A stretch of 47,572 bases of DNA from Bacteroidales bacterium WCE2008 (GCA_900167925.1 FUZM01000007.1:1-47572); one strand, 5' to 3'. Counted from the stretch's first letter, positions 35,716 to 44,719 are shown. Notes: a model not told the origin generated them from the sequence alone. Numbers and translations: made by a program.

Positions 35716-37929
35716 TCAGTTTCCTAATTCCAGCTGGTTGCGCACCAGCTCGTAATAATAGCCGCGCTTGTCGGTAAGTTCTTTATGGGTACCCTCTTCG
35801 ACTATATGTCCCTGATTCAGGACGATGATGTTGTCAGCGTTCTTGACAGTGCTGAGACGGTGGGCCACGATGACGACCGTCTTGTTCTCGAAGAGTTTGT
35901 CGAGATTCTCCATGATCACCTTCTCGTTGTTGGCGTCGAGAGAGTTGGTCGCCTCGTCGAAGAACAGGTAAGGGCTGTTCTTGTACGCGGCGCGGGCGAT
36001 CAGGATTCTTTGTTTCTGGCCGGTGCTGAGTCCATGGCCGTCTGCTCCGATCTTGGTATTGTATCCGAGCGGAAGGGCCTCGATCCAGTCGCGGATATTG
36101 GCGATATCAGCGGCTGTCCTGACTCTTTCCATGTCAGGGACGGTGTCGCAGAGTCCGATGTTCTCGGCAATTGTGTTGGAGAAGATATAACCTTCCTGCA
36201 TTACGCAGCCGCACATCCTTCTCCAGTCGCTTTCGCTGTAGTTCTTCAGCTCCAGACCTCCAAGAGTGACGTTTCCGTCGACCGGGGCGTAGAATCCCAG
36301 CATCATCTTGAGCATCGTAGTCTTTCCGCTTCCGGAGGCTCCGACAATAGCAGTGACTTTGTTGTGAGGAATCTTCAGGGATATCCTGTCCAGAACTTTA
36401 GGGGAGTGAGGCCCTTCGTACTGGAAGAGTACGTCTTTGAATTCTATGTCGGCATCCTGCGGGATGATATGTATCTTCTCGTTATTTGCAGGCTCTTCGT
36501 CTTCTTTGTTGTGGATTTCTCCAAGTCGTTCCATGGAGATGCCGGCGTCCTGAGACTCGCGGACAAAGGAGATGAACTGACCGACCGGAGCATTGAGCTG
36601 ACCGATTATATACTGCAGCGCGGTCATCATACCGAGGGTCATGTCTCCGTCGATTACGGCTTTCGCGGCAAGGAAAGAGATAAGGATATTCTTTGTCTGG
36701 TCGATGAACGTGCCTCCGACCTGCTGGGTCTGCGAGAGGGTGAGACCTTTGATGCTGATCTTGAAAAGCTTGGCCTGGATGCGTTCCCATTCCCAGCGTT
36801 TCTGCTTCTCGCAGTTGTTTAGCTTGATGTCCTGCATTCCGCCGATCAGCTGGACTATGTTGCTCTGGTTGTTGGCGGCTTCCTGGAACCTCATGTAGTC
36901 GAGTTTCCTTCTCCAGCGGAGGAAAAGCAGGATCCAGCCGATATAGAGCAGGGATCCGACGAGGAAGATAGCGAGGATTCCCAGGTTGTATCCTCCCAGG
37001 ATTGCTCCATAGACTATCAGCAGTACTACCGCCATGACTATGCTTATGAGGGAGTTTGTGAGGAAGTCCTGGATTCTGGTATGGTCCTGGATTCGCTGCA
37101 TTATGTCTCCGGTCATCTTCGAGTCGAAGAATGCGATCGGGAGTCTCATGAGCTTGGCCAGGAAGTTGGAGATCAGGGAGATGCTGACTCTTGCGGTCAT
37201 GTGGAGCATCAGCCAGCTTCTGATAAGGTCGTTGGCGAGCTGGCCCAGCACTATCATGAGCTGGGCGAAGAGCATAGTTTTGACAAATCCCAGCCTGCCC
37301 AGCGTCACACCTTGATCGACGATGGACTGGGTGATGAAAGGAAGGATCAGGCTCAACAAACTCGCTACAATCATAGCGAGGAAAATCTGTATGATGCTTT
37401 GTTTATGCGGCTTGAGATATTTTATAAGGTGGCGTAGGTTGAATTTTTCCGTCCCTTTTTCTTCAGCTTCGTTGTGCTCATAAAAAGCCGGAGTCGGTTC
37501 AAGCAGTAGCGCTATGCCTTTATCATCTTCTCCATTTTCACCTTTTATGGCAAGCCAGGATTTGAGAAACTTCTTTTCAGGATATTTCAGCAGACCTTCG
37601 GCCGGATCGGATACATATACGTACCACTCGGATCCGTGTTTCTTTATCTCATAGACGACGATGAAGTGGTTCTGGTTCCAGTGCACGATGCAAGGAAGCG
37701 GAGCCTCGTCGCGGAGCTGTTCCCACGATATCTTCACTCCGGTAGAATGCATGCCGATTGACTCGGCCGCGTCACTCAGAGACAGCAGCGAAACACCTGT
37801 CCTTGATTTGTAGCATAGTTTGCGGAGGTTTTCCATCGGAAACTGTTTTCCGTGGGAAGCCGCTACAATATTGAGACAGGTAGGACCGCAGTCCATCTCG
37901 TCCATCTGGTGAAAAAACGGGAAAGCCAT
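35716..37929 (-). CDS. Peptidase-containing ABC exporter (C39 protease, PCAT)
   Basis: The product has 737 residues. The C39 cysteine protease domain (1-140) has Cys14 in DEMDCGPTC, the His region HWNQNHFIVVYEI and the Asp in VSDPAEG. A six-helix ABC membrane domain (about 165-460) follows. The ATPase has Walker A GASGSGKTT, signature LSTGQKQR and Walker B YLFFDEATNSLD. Such exporters cut leaders after a double glycine and send the core out of the cell. This fits the GG leaders of the nearby precursors. It forms a unit with the first radical SAM gene upstream and HlyD downstream. Confidence 0.96.
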   Translation of the reverse strand: MAFPFFHQMDEMDCGPTCLNIVAASHGKQFPMENLRKLCYKSRTGVSLLSLSDAAESIGMHSTGVKISWEQLRDEAPLPCIVHWNQNHFIVVYEIKKHGSEWYVYVSDPAEGLLKYPEKKFLKSWLAIKGENGEDDKGIALLLEPTPAFYEHNEAEEKGTEKFNLRHLIKYLKPHKQSIIQIFLAMIVASLLSLILPFITQSIVDQGVTLGRLGFVKTMLFAQLMIVLGQLANDLIRSWLMLHMTARVSISLISNFLAKLMRLPIAFFDSKMTGDIMQRIQDHTRIQDFLTNSLISIVMAVVLLIVYGAILGGYNLGILAIFLVGSLLYIGWILLFLRWRRKLDYMRFQEAANNQSNIVQLIGGMQDIKLNNCEKQKRWEWERIQAKLFKISIKGLTLSQTQQVGGTFIDQTKNILISFLAAKAVIDGDMTLGMMTALQYIIGQLNAPVGQFISFVRESQDAGISMERLGEIHNKEDEEPANNEKIHIIPQDADIEFKDVLFQYEGPHSPKVLDRISLKIPHNKVTAIVGASGSGKTTMLKMMLGFYAPVDGNVTLGGLELKNYSESDWRRMCGCVMQEGYIFSNTIAENIGLCDTVPDMERVRTAADIANIRDWIEALPLGYNTKIGADGHGLSTGQKQRILIARAAYKNSPYLFFDEATNSLDANNEKVIMENLDKLFENKTVVIVAHRLSTVKNADNIIVLNQGHIVEEGTHKELTDKRGYYYELVRNQLELGN

Positions 37930-37973
37930 CTATGGTATTATGTTATTGTACAAATATAGTAAATTATACTATT

Positions 37974-39344
37974 TTACACGGCCTTTTCTTCTTTATCTTT
38001 CTTGGCCGTAGCCATGATCAGATAGCTCAGCTTGAGGTAGAAAGCGTTCTCGGCTTTGGTAAGGTGGCACTCGTCCTCCGGAAGCGGATCCGTATTCTTG
38101 CGGCCGGCATGGATGAGCTGGGCCATGCAGCCTCCGTTGCAGAGATTTCTTACCCAGCAGTCAGGACATTTTTCGCGATTATTCATCGGAGTCGGGGTGA
38201 ACTCATTCCATTTTTCGGTAAGTGGAGTCTCGTTGTAGATGTTTCCGATGATCCTGTCCTTATTGTTCATGAAGTGGGCGCAGGAGAAGATATCGCCTTT
38301 TGAGGTGATCGTGAATGTCGTCCTGCCGGCTGCGCAGCTCAGATTCCTCTTGACCCTGTAACGCAGGATGTTCATTATTTCGGAGCACCTCTTGTTATAG
38401 ATCATTTCGTGGTTGCGCACCTTCTTCGCGTAGTAGAGGTAGAGATCCTCCATCTGTTTCTCTATGCTGGACATGGTATTCTCGTCGTAGTCGGCATAGT
38501 GGTGGCTGGTGTTCTCTGATGAGAAGGCGAAAATGATGGAGAACGGCACCTTCATTTCCTCGAAGAACTGGAAAGTCTGGCAGATATATGGGTTGATGTT
38601 GAGGAGAGTAGCGCGGAGTTCTATAGGAACTTTTGCCTCCTGAAACTTCTTTATGTTCTTAAGGACATCGTTGATGCTCTTTGTGCCGTCTTTGTAGTGT
38701 CTTACGTTGAATTCGTTGTCCGGTCCGTCTATGCTGACGAGGACGGCGACTTTGTTGTCTTTGAAGAACTGGATTATCTCATCATTGACGAGGGTGCCGT
38801 TCGTGGTGATCGAGTAGCCGATAGGTTCGTCTTTGTACTTTTCGTTGACGTATTTTACGGTATGTTTCATCAGGTCGAAACGGAGCAGCGGTTCTCCGCC
38901 GAAGAAAGTGATGGATACCGGCATTTTGTTGCGGTGCGCTACTATGAAATCGATTGTGTCTTCAATTTTTTTCTCGTTGAAGGAACCGAAGTGGAAACCG
39001 CCGTCTGTCTGCGCGAAACAGTAAGGACATGCCAGGTTGCAACTTGCTGCGATAGGAAGCACGATCTGGCTGTAAGCGATAGTGTCCTTCTCCAGTCTTG
39101 AATACTTCGAGCGCGGGCCGCTGGCGATTGTCTCGTTGACGAAATTCAGGATTTCTTCGTATTTCTCTGATGAGTATTTCTTCCTGGTGGCCCGTTTACC
39201 GTTGGCCGAGAGATACTCAAGAAATTCTACGAGATCTTTATCATCTTCTCTATCAAGCGGGTACATCTGCATCGTAGCCGCATGGTAGAATAATACTATC
39301 GAAGTATCGGTGTTTATAAGGTGGATGTCTTTTGTGCGCAGCAT
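37974..39344 (-). CDS. Radical SAM/SPASM peptide maturase 1
   Basis: The product has 456 residues. The radical SAM cluster motif CNLACPYC gives Cys102, 106 and 109; FFGGEPLL and SITTNGTL are the usual SAM-binding features. The C-terminal SPASM domain supplies Cys for auxiliary clusters (CAAG, GDIFSC, KCPDCWVRNLCNGGC). It resembles the Bacteroidales GG-peptide system maturases. It lies between precursors C and D and the exporter in one unit, so it is the best candidate to modify the LLNSEEA-leader peptides C-G. The bond it makes is unknown; a Cys thioether or a side-chain crosslink involving the aromatic residue is a guess. Confidence 0.92.
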   Translation of the reverse strand: MLRTKDIHLINTDTSIVLFYHAATMQMYPLDREDDKDLVEFLEYLSANGKRATRKKYSSEKYEEILNFVNETIASGPRSKYSRLEKDTIAYSQIVLPIAASCNLACPYCFAQTDGGFHFGSFNEKKIEDTIDFIVAHRNKMPVSITFFGGEPLLRFDLMKHTVKYVNEKYKDEPIGYSITTNGTLVNDEIIQFFKDNKVAVLVSIDGPDNEFNVRHYKDGTKSINDVLKNIKKFQEAKVPIELRATLLNINPYICQTFQFFEEMKVPFSIIFAFSSENTSHHYADYDENTMSSIEKQMEDLYLYYAKKVRNHEMIYNKRCSEIMNILRYRVKRNLSCAAGRTTFTITSKGDIFSCAHFMNNKDRIIGNIYNETPLTEKWNEFTPTPMNNREKCPDCWVRNLCNGGCMAQLIHAGRKNTDPLPEDECHLTKAENAFYLKLSYLIMATAKKDKEEKAV

Positions 39345-39428
39345 ATATGGTTTCCTTTATTAATTTGTTGTCATAAAGTCCGCGGACCCGTTTTGGACTG
39401 ATCCGCGGACTGGTCATGCGACCCGTTA

Positions 39429-39611
39429 CTATTTCAAAATGTCTTCGAATGGATCGGAAGGCTTGAGGAACTCAAACTTTTTGCAGCGAGGTCCCGGGAA
39501 GTAGTCAGCATAACAAAGAATGACGTCGATAGTCTTACAAGGCTCGATCATTGAAGGTACTCCACCTTTGACTGCCTTTGCTTCGGCGGAGTTGATAAGA
39601 TTCATTTTCAT
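39429..39611 (-). CDS. RiPP precursor peptide D
   Basis: The product has 60 residues. The leader MKMNLINSAEAKAVKGG ends in GG at 16-17. The core has three Cys (25, 33, 43), one in a C-x3-Y unit (Cys33-Tyr37). Its C-terminal DPFEDILK matches the end of precursor C, so C and D are paralogues. It lies 84 bp before the radical SAM maturase gene in the same unit. Confidence 0.85.
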   Translation of the reverse strand: MKMNLINSAEAKAVKGGVPSMIEPCKTIDVILCYADYFPGPRCKKFEFLKPSDPFEDILK

Positions 39612-39630
39612 AATATGGTCGTTTTAAAGA

Positions 39631-39807
39631 TTATCGTAAAATATCCTTCAGGATGTCTTCGATTGGATTTCCTTCAGGGAAGAAGTTGTAGACGCAGGTC
39701 TTTCCGTACTCTTTCATTCCGCAAGCAGGAACACCCGGGACTTTGATACCTCCGCGGACTTCCTTTGCTTCCGCAGAATTGAGAAGATTCATTTTCATTT
39801 TTTTCAT
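39631..39807 (-). CDS. RiPP precursor peptide C (short gene)
   Basis: The product has 58 residues. The leader MKKMKMNLLNSAEAKEVRGG ends in GG at 19-20. The core holds two Cys (29 and 38); Cys38 is in a C-x3-F unit with Phe42. The end NPIEDILKDILR resembles precursor D. The start ATG is the first of two possible Met codons (also 39798), followed by the shared MKKMKM pattern. It is the first gene of the unit C-D-rSAM1-exporter-HlyD and is preceded by the conserved stem-loop and the RiPP-type promoter. Confidence 0.85.
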   Translation of the reverse strand: MKKMKMNLLNSAEAKEVRGGIKVPGVPACGMKEYGKTCVYNFFPEGNPIEDILKDILR

Positions 39808-39828
39808 GACTAAATGATTTATTTGTTA

Positions 39829-39860
39829 TGCCTACTTTTTTACGGATTTCGGCTTTTCCG
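39829..39860 (-). promoter_or_regulatory. Conserved stem-loop/pseudoknot element before precursor C
   Basis: On the minus strand CGGA and TCCG flank the loop AAAGCCGAAA, followed by GTAAAAAAGTAGGCA. Loop GCC can pair with the downstream GGC. It lies in the 5' leader, 21 bp before the gene C start. Confidence 0.7.
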
Positions 39861-39904
39861 TCTAGGGGATAAAAGCAGGTGGTTATTCATTCCAAGTGTT
39901 GTAA

Positions 39905-40027
39905 CAAAGATAGTATAAAACGTTCTTGTTTCATCCTTTTCAGCCTCGGAAAAGCCTAACGCGTCGGATTTCATAAAGTGCTGAAATACAATGTAAAAAC
40001 GGGCTTTGGAAAAACGGCGACCTAACG
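39905..40027 (-). promoter_or_regulatory. RiPP-type promoter for C-D-rSAM1-exporter-HlyD
   Basis: The minus-strand -7 box TATCTTTG is at 39905-39912. AAAACGTT has its C at 39921. CCTAACG lies at 39955-39961 and again at 40021-40027, 66 bp apart. The remaining 150 bp up to the LanM-like gene are AT-rich, with nothing else recognised. Confidence 0.7.
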
Positions 40028-40178
40028 ATGATTGCGGGCGGTTTTATAAGTAATTGATTATCAATACAATACGCAGGCAAGATATTTTCAGGCTCTTTAA
40101 AGTGTTGAGACATAACAATTTCGATCTTTTGCCATACTTTAATCGCAAGCCACCGCCCGACAGTCTCAGCTGCCAAGT

Positions 40179-42938
40179 TTATATGTCAGGAATCAGGACC
40201 GAGCGCAGTAGATCCGGATTCTTCAGGCGCAGATACTCATATCCTACACCAGGAAGATTGGTCATGAAACTCATGTTCCAGAATGGTGCTCCCATTGTAT
40301 ATTTGCCTGCAGCGTATCTTGATTCCAGGAGGCCGGTTATTTTCCTGAGATATTCTTCGATTGCCGGGTCCTTCTGGTAAAGGTAGTAGTTGAACAGAAG
40401 CTCGAGATTCCCGAAACTTCCGTAAGATAACTCAAAATTGTCGGTGAATCCGTCTCTGAGTACTGTATGGATGGCTGTCTCCAGCTCGGGTCTGACAGCT
40501 GTAATTCCCTTCTTTACCATCTCCAGACGAACCAGGCCTATTCCGCCGGCACCATGGGACCATGCCGTAGAGTAATAATTGTCCCCATGCTTCTTTCTGA
40601 TATAATCTCGCATGTCTTTCCAGTTGCCTTGCCCGGGATTGAAGAGAGAATTCTCGTAAGTGAGTATCCTTTTCAATGTTTCCCTATACTCGGCTTTTTC
40701 CGGGAAAAGGCCGCACAATCCGAGAAACGCCAGCGCGAATCCGGAAGATCCATGTGCAAGACCGGAAAGCGGGACTTTGCTGACTATTTTCCATCCGATA
40801 CCTTCCCCGAATTCTCTTGCATTGTCAATCAGATGTTTTGCAGCAACCTCGGCCAGCTCTTTTGCATTGTCGTCCGGACTGTATCTCAGATAATTGCATA
40901 TCGATACTATAAACCCGGCGGAGCCTTTGAGCAGAGTGTAATTGGTATCCCGTCTTATCCTCATACGGAAATCGTAGCAGCCCAATATCTTTTTATTTGC
41001 ATCCAGATACTTTCTGTCCCCGAGGATCTCATACATTTTCGTATTCAGGAATATTATGCTTCCCCATCCGGCATATAGCCCCAGGGGCATCATGCTCCCG
41101 TGGGCCTTCTCCATCAGGTCATTCAGGTAAGCATACGCCTTCTTGCCTATAGTTATGGCCTCTTCGCTGTCGTAAATCTTGCCATAGGCGCAGAGGAAAA
41201 CGATTGTTCCGGGCATTCCCATGAACAGGTCGAATGATGCTTCTGTAAGATAGTATGTGGACCTTTCCAGAGAGGAAGGCTGAAAGTTCAGCCAATAGGC
41301 ATATCTGTCGGTTACATGGATATTTTTCAGGATGAAGTCATAGGCGCCTTTGGCGATATCTTCTTCTTGCGGAGCTTCAGGGATATGTACTTCTCTGATA
41401 CTGGACGGAAATACTGAAGCGGCGCGAAGTATCCATGACTGCCGCTCCAGTTCTTCTTCTGACATTTCGTCCAGATTCTCCAATACTGCGTCTTTTCCTG
41501 TGGTCTCGAAGAAATCTTTTATCCTGTCGTATCTGGAGAACCACAGATCCCGGGATCCTGTCTTAGTCGTAAACAGCGGCATGTCGCAATTCATCAGACT
41601 CTTGAGTTCATGCTTATAGATTCTCCCAAGAATCCTGTAATCCACGATATCCTCTTGTAACAGCGACTCTATATATTCCCTTGTCCCGGAGATGCTTTTC
41701 ATCAGTTGTGCTTTGTAAGTCTGATTCCTGATTCCGGCGTATAATCTGGTATTGCGGAAAATGATTCGGACTGTATCGTTCCTGAAGGATTTACTTACGA
41801 TACGGATGAATTCTTCTTTCTCTGATAGAACCAGCCTGTAAGCATCGCGGAATCCGTCGCAAATCTGCTCCGGATAGTCTTCCAGAAGCTTTTTCTCTCC
41901 GTTGAGTGTCGGGATATTCCTTCCTTCTTCAATAAGTCCCGTGTGCCCTACAGCTTTTATCTGGCCGTCTTTATCATATTTATATTCAATGCTTTCATGA
42001 GGGCTCTCCACGGAAGATGTGTCTGCCAATCCCGCCATGGAAATTTTCTTATCGCTTCCGGGGATGAAGTCTGTCGGGATGAGACCGCAGCGCAATATAT
42101 TCCTGAACAGTTTCTGATTTGACTCCATGCCTTCAATCGGCATCGGCGGAACGAATATAGACTCCAGGTCGATGATTCTGGGATACTCTCCATTGGCGAT
42201 GAGATTTTCGTAATGGACGTCCGAACCGTTCAGAATAAAAGAAAGGAATAGCACAATCCCGGAACGGTAGTAAAAACGGCGGACTTCTTCTTCTGACCTG
42301 CAAGGAATATATCTGATTTCTTCTTCCCAGGAGTAACCCTTTCCGGTCAGTATTCTTACAGGCTTATATTCCAGTCCCAGCTTGTGGCTTATAATTTCTT
42401 CAAGCTCATAGAAATGCTTGTCTGCAGACAGTTCCCTGGGCTTGAAAAATATGCTTTGGCCGCCCTTGTAACATATTCTGGCGACGGTCCTTCCTCCCCG
42501 GTGCCTGTCGCCCAGCCCTAATTCTATCGACTCCGGTTCTTCTGGGGCGGATATGCCGAAAATCTTCGAGATAGTATCCCTGTCCTGTCGCAGAGCCCTC
42601 AGGATTTCAGCGATTTGTCTGATCGTGCTTCTCTGGAGTTTCTTCTTCTTGCTGCGATATGCGGGATATTGCGAGTCCATGAAATGGATACCTGCAGAAA
42701 ATGTTTCGGGTGAGAGCTCTGCTCCAGATGAAATTATCCCGGAACATATAATGGGGGTGATATTGGAGATCAGTCTGCGGTATTCATCAAGGACTCCGCT
42801 CCCAAGAGCGAGTTTTGTAATACGCAGAATATCTGCATCCGGATATTTATTCATATATCCGGAAACAAGCTCCTTCATGAACCTGATGTCAAGTTCATGA
42901 AGGAAGGCGGAATTTACTTTTGTCCCGTCAGGAATCAT
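40179..42938 (-). CDS. LanM-like enzyme with intact dehydratase and zinc-less cyclase domain
   Basis: The product has 919 residues from the ATG at 42938 (TGATG overlap with gene B); the TTG at 42941 would add one residue. The N-terminal DUF4135 dehydratase half keeps its kinase-like residues: Lys in IFFKPRE, GSDVHYENLI, IIDLES, and the FRNTRLYAG motif. The C-terminal LanC-like half keeps GLAHG (His729), but the zinc ligands are gone. The usual WCHG is AWSHG (Cys to Ser794), and the usual CHG is LSYG (Ser838-Tyr839). It could still dehydrate Ser/Thr by phosphorylation and elimination. Zinc-assisted thioether ring closure is unlikely. Partners are probably precursors A and B. Confidence 0.88.
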   Translation of the reverse strand: MIPDGTKVNSAFLHELDIRFMKELVSGYMNKYPDADILRITKLALGSGVLDEYRRLISNITPIICSGIISSGAELSPETFSAGIHFMDSQYPAYRSKKKKLQRSTIRQIAEILRALRQDRDTISKIFGISAPEEPESIELGLGDRHRGGRTVARICYKGGQSIFFKPRELSADKHFYELEEIISHKLGLEYKPVRILTGKGYSWEEEIRYIPCRSEEEVRRFYYRSGIVLFLSFILNGSDVHYENLIANGEYPRIIDLESIFVPPMPIEGMESNQKLFRNILRCGLIPTDFIPGSDKKISMAGLADTSSVESPHESIEYKYDKDGQIKAVGHTGLIEEGRNIPTLNGEKKLLEDYPEQICDGFRDAYRLVLSEKEEFIRIVSKSFRNDTVRIIFRNTRLYAGIRNQTYKAQLMKSISGTREYIESLLQEDIVDYRILGRIYKHELKSLMNCDMPLFTTKTGSRDLWFSRYDRIKDFFETTGKDAVLENLDEMSEEELERQSWILRAASVFPSSIREVHIPEAPQEEDIAKGAYDFILKNIHVTDRYAYWLNFQPSSLERSTYYLTEASFDLFMGMPGTIVFLCAYGKIYDSEEAITIGKKAYAYLNDLMEKAHGSMMPLGLYAGWGSIIFLNTKMYEILGDRKYLDANKKILGCYDFRMRIRRDTNYTLLKGSAGFIVSICNYLRYSPDDNAKELAEVAAKHLIDNAREFGEGIGWKIVSKVPLSGLAHGSSGFALAFLGLCGLFPEKAEYRETLKRILTYENSLFNPGQGNWKDMRDYIRKKHGDNYYSTAWSHGAGGIGLVRLEMVKKGITAVRPELETAIHTVLRDGFTDNFELSYGSFGNLELLFNYYLYQKDPAIEEYLRKITGLLESRYAAGKYTMGAPFWNMSFMTNLPGVGYEYLRLKNPDLLRSVLIPDI

Positions 42939-43159
42939 CAATGAAATATTAATTGAATCAAGTCCCTGGCGTCCGGTTTACGTTCATGACATGAGACACG
43001 GTCAGCTCTGCATTCCGCGCTGATCGTTCCGAATACTCCGGGGTTTATCTCCTGACCTCCGTTGAGAATCGACATTGCTTCTGAATCAAGATTGACCGGA
43101 TTCTCAGCAATCATTTTACTTTCGGCCATCTTTATGGCCTTTTCAAGATTTTTACTCAT
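42938..43159 (-). CDS. RiPP precursor peptide B
   Basis: The product has 73 residues. A long leader (MSKNLEKAIKMAESKM...) ends in SILNGG at 30-35, a double-glycine site, and differs from the LLNSEEA type. The 38-residue core has two Cys (AECRA, VSCHE) and few Ser/Thr. The gene overlaps the radical SAM 2 stop by 8 bp and its own TGA shares a base with the LanM-like start (TGATG). This tight coupling argues that it is a substrate of those two enzymes. Confidence 0.82.
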   Translation of the reverse strand: MSKNLEKAIKMAESKMIAENPVNLDSEAMSILNGGQEINPGVFGTISAECRADRVSCHERKPDARDLIQLIFH

Positions 43160-44486
43160 GATTATTGATTTTAGTTTTTATTTCGTACCTCACATCGAGG
43201 TACTTGTGTAACATAGAAAGTCTTTTGACAGGCGTACATGTATCATTGTGCTCGTTATAGGTCTTATTCCTATATTGTGCATGAGGACAGCCTCCTCCAC
43301 ACAACCACAATATCTTGCACTTCTGACATGAAGGATTGTATGCCGTCAGTCTGGCGTTGCGATACCTGGAAACCAACTCAGGGTTGATTTCCCCTGTCAC
43401 AATGTTGCCGGAGGATTCCTTCAGGTTGCCGACATCATTGAGACATACGTAAGTCTCTCCGTCCGGGCCGATTATGACAGATCCTTCGCATTCGGCCATA
43501 CATGGTCTCATTCCCCGCATCACCGAATCGAAATCGATCACGTCTATCCCGTATTTATAATAAAGGTCAATCATGTAATCCAGAACGTCTTCGTCTCCGG
43601 AAAAGCAGTCCACGGCGCTGCTGCACGTACTATATTGCTTGATAGGGGCGAAATATACATGAAGATGCGGGAATTGTTCCCTGAACGTCAGGTATAGATC
43701 AGCGCAGTTGTCTTTATTGATCAGGTCGACGTTGATTCTGAGATGTACTATGAAATCCGGATGTTCTATAACATATTTCTCAAGCATCTCGCTTTTTGAC
43801 ATAAGCTGGTCGAAAGTTCCCTTGCCATTCCGGTATGCTCTTTTGGAGTCGTGGCTTTCTTTCGGTCCGTCAAATGTAATCTGTATCTGTTTTACGTTGA
43901 GATCTTCAAAGGCCGCAAGTTTTTCTTCCGTCAGAAGAGTGCCGTTGGTCGTTATATCTGTATAGAACGGGATACCGGTATCCTTGACATAATGCGTTAT
44001 TTCTTTTATCGTATCAAAAGCGAGAAGCGGTTCACCTCCAAACCATAAAAGACTGATATGTCTGGTGTCTGTCTTTACACAGGTCTTATCAATATACTCC
44101 TTTACAGCATCGACAACTTTCTTACTCATGTATTTCTTCTTCTTGTCCACGCCTTCAAAGCAGTATGGGCAGGTAAGATTGCAATCGATGGTCGGAACTA
44201 TCGTTATAGTTTTATACAGGGTCTGGGTCCGGGACCGTAGTGCCCGATAATAAAGAATATCTTCATTATCCTCATCTTTCTCGGCAATTATTCCATTGTC
44301 AAGAAGATATGTCATAAGATCCGGATCCGAGCTGAAATCGTAATTGTCTGGCGATTTTTTGATTACATGAACCATTTCATTGACATCATCGTCGTTCAAA
44401 TCCAGAAAGACACCTGTAAGATAATTGAACAGTAGCCGACCGTGTTTGCGTGATTTGTATTCGTAGTTATATTTTGACCAGATCAT
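43152..44486 (-). CDS. Radical SAM/SPASM peptide maturase 2
   Basis: The product has 444 residues from the ATG at 44486. A TTG at 44552 would add 22 residues, but the ATG puts the cluster cysteines of CNLTCPYC at 102, 106 and 109, the same numbers as in maturase 1. LLWFGGEPLLAF and DITTNGTLL are radical SAM features. The SPASM end shows CEGSVIIGPDGETYVC and SCQKCKILWLCGGGC. It lies between precursors A and B and before the LanM-like gene, so it probably modifies A and/or B. The chemistry is unknown. Confidence 0.92.
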   Translation of the reverse strand: MIWSKYNYEYKSRKHGRLLFNYLTGVFLDLNDDDVNEMVHVIKKSPDNYDFSSDPDLMTYLLDNGIIAEKDEDNEDILYYRALRSRTQTLYKTITIVPTIDCNLTCPYCFEGVDKKKKYMSKKVVDAVKEYIDKTCVKTDTRHISLLWFGGEPLLAFDTIKEITHYVKDTGIPFYTDITTNGTLLTEEKLAAFEDLNVKQIQITFDGPKESHDSKRAYRNGKGTFDQLMSKSEMLEKYVIEHPDFIVHLRINVDLINKDNCADLYLTFREQFPHLHVYFAPIKQYSTCSSAVDCFSGDEDVLDYMIDLYYKYGIDVIDFDSVMRGMRPCMAECEGSVIIGPDGETYVCLNDVGNLKESSGNIVTGEINPELVSRYRNARLTAYNPSCQKCKILWLCGGGCPHAQYRNKTYNEHNDTCTPVKRLSMLHKYLDVRYEIKTKINNHE

Positions 44487-44521
44487 ATTCAGTCTTGAAT
44501 GAGTTACCTTTAAATCAGATT

Positions 44522-44698
44522 CTAGATGAATCTGCGTTTGTTGCAGAAACAATAATCATTTATCATGAATTGGTCAAGACCAAAGCAATGATGTGATTTG
44601 TCTTTCTTTCCTCCATAAATATCGGACATCTGTGAGATACCGAGTCTTGCTTCGCGAAGGTCATTGATGGAGTTCTCAATGGTTTTGATTTTTTTCAT
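44522..44698 (-). CDS. RiPP precursor peptide A (short gene)
   Basis: The product has 58 residues. The leader MKKIKTIENSINDLREARLG runs to IYGG (29-30), a double-glycine site. The core KKDKSHHCFG... has three Cys (38, 50, 52), two His, one Ser and a basic end (CNKRRFI). It is the first gene of the unit A-rSAM2-B-LanM. It ends 35 bp before the ATG of maturase 2 and overlaps that gene's alternative TTG start. A promoter and the conserved stem-loop precede it. Confidence 0.78.
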   Translation of the reverse strand: MKKIKTIENSINDLREARLGISQMSDIYGGKKDKSHHCFGLDQFMINDYCFCNKRRFI

Positions 44699-44719
44699 AA
44701 TTGAAATTTTTTTTGGTTG

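Noticed and set aside
40179..42938. Calling this a normal class II lanthipeptide synthetase
   Set aside because: The zinc ligands of the cyclase half are missing, so lanthionine formation cannot be assumed.
44487..44552. TTG start adding 22 residues to radical SAM 2
   Set aside because: It overlaps precursor A and breaks the agreement in cluster-cysteine numbering with radical SAM 1.
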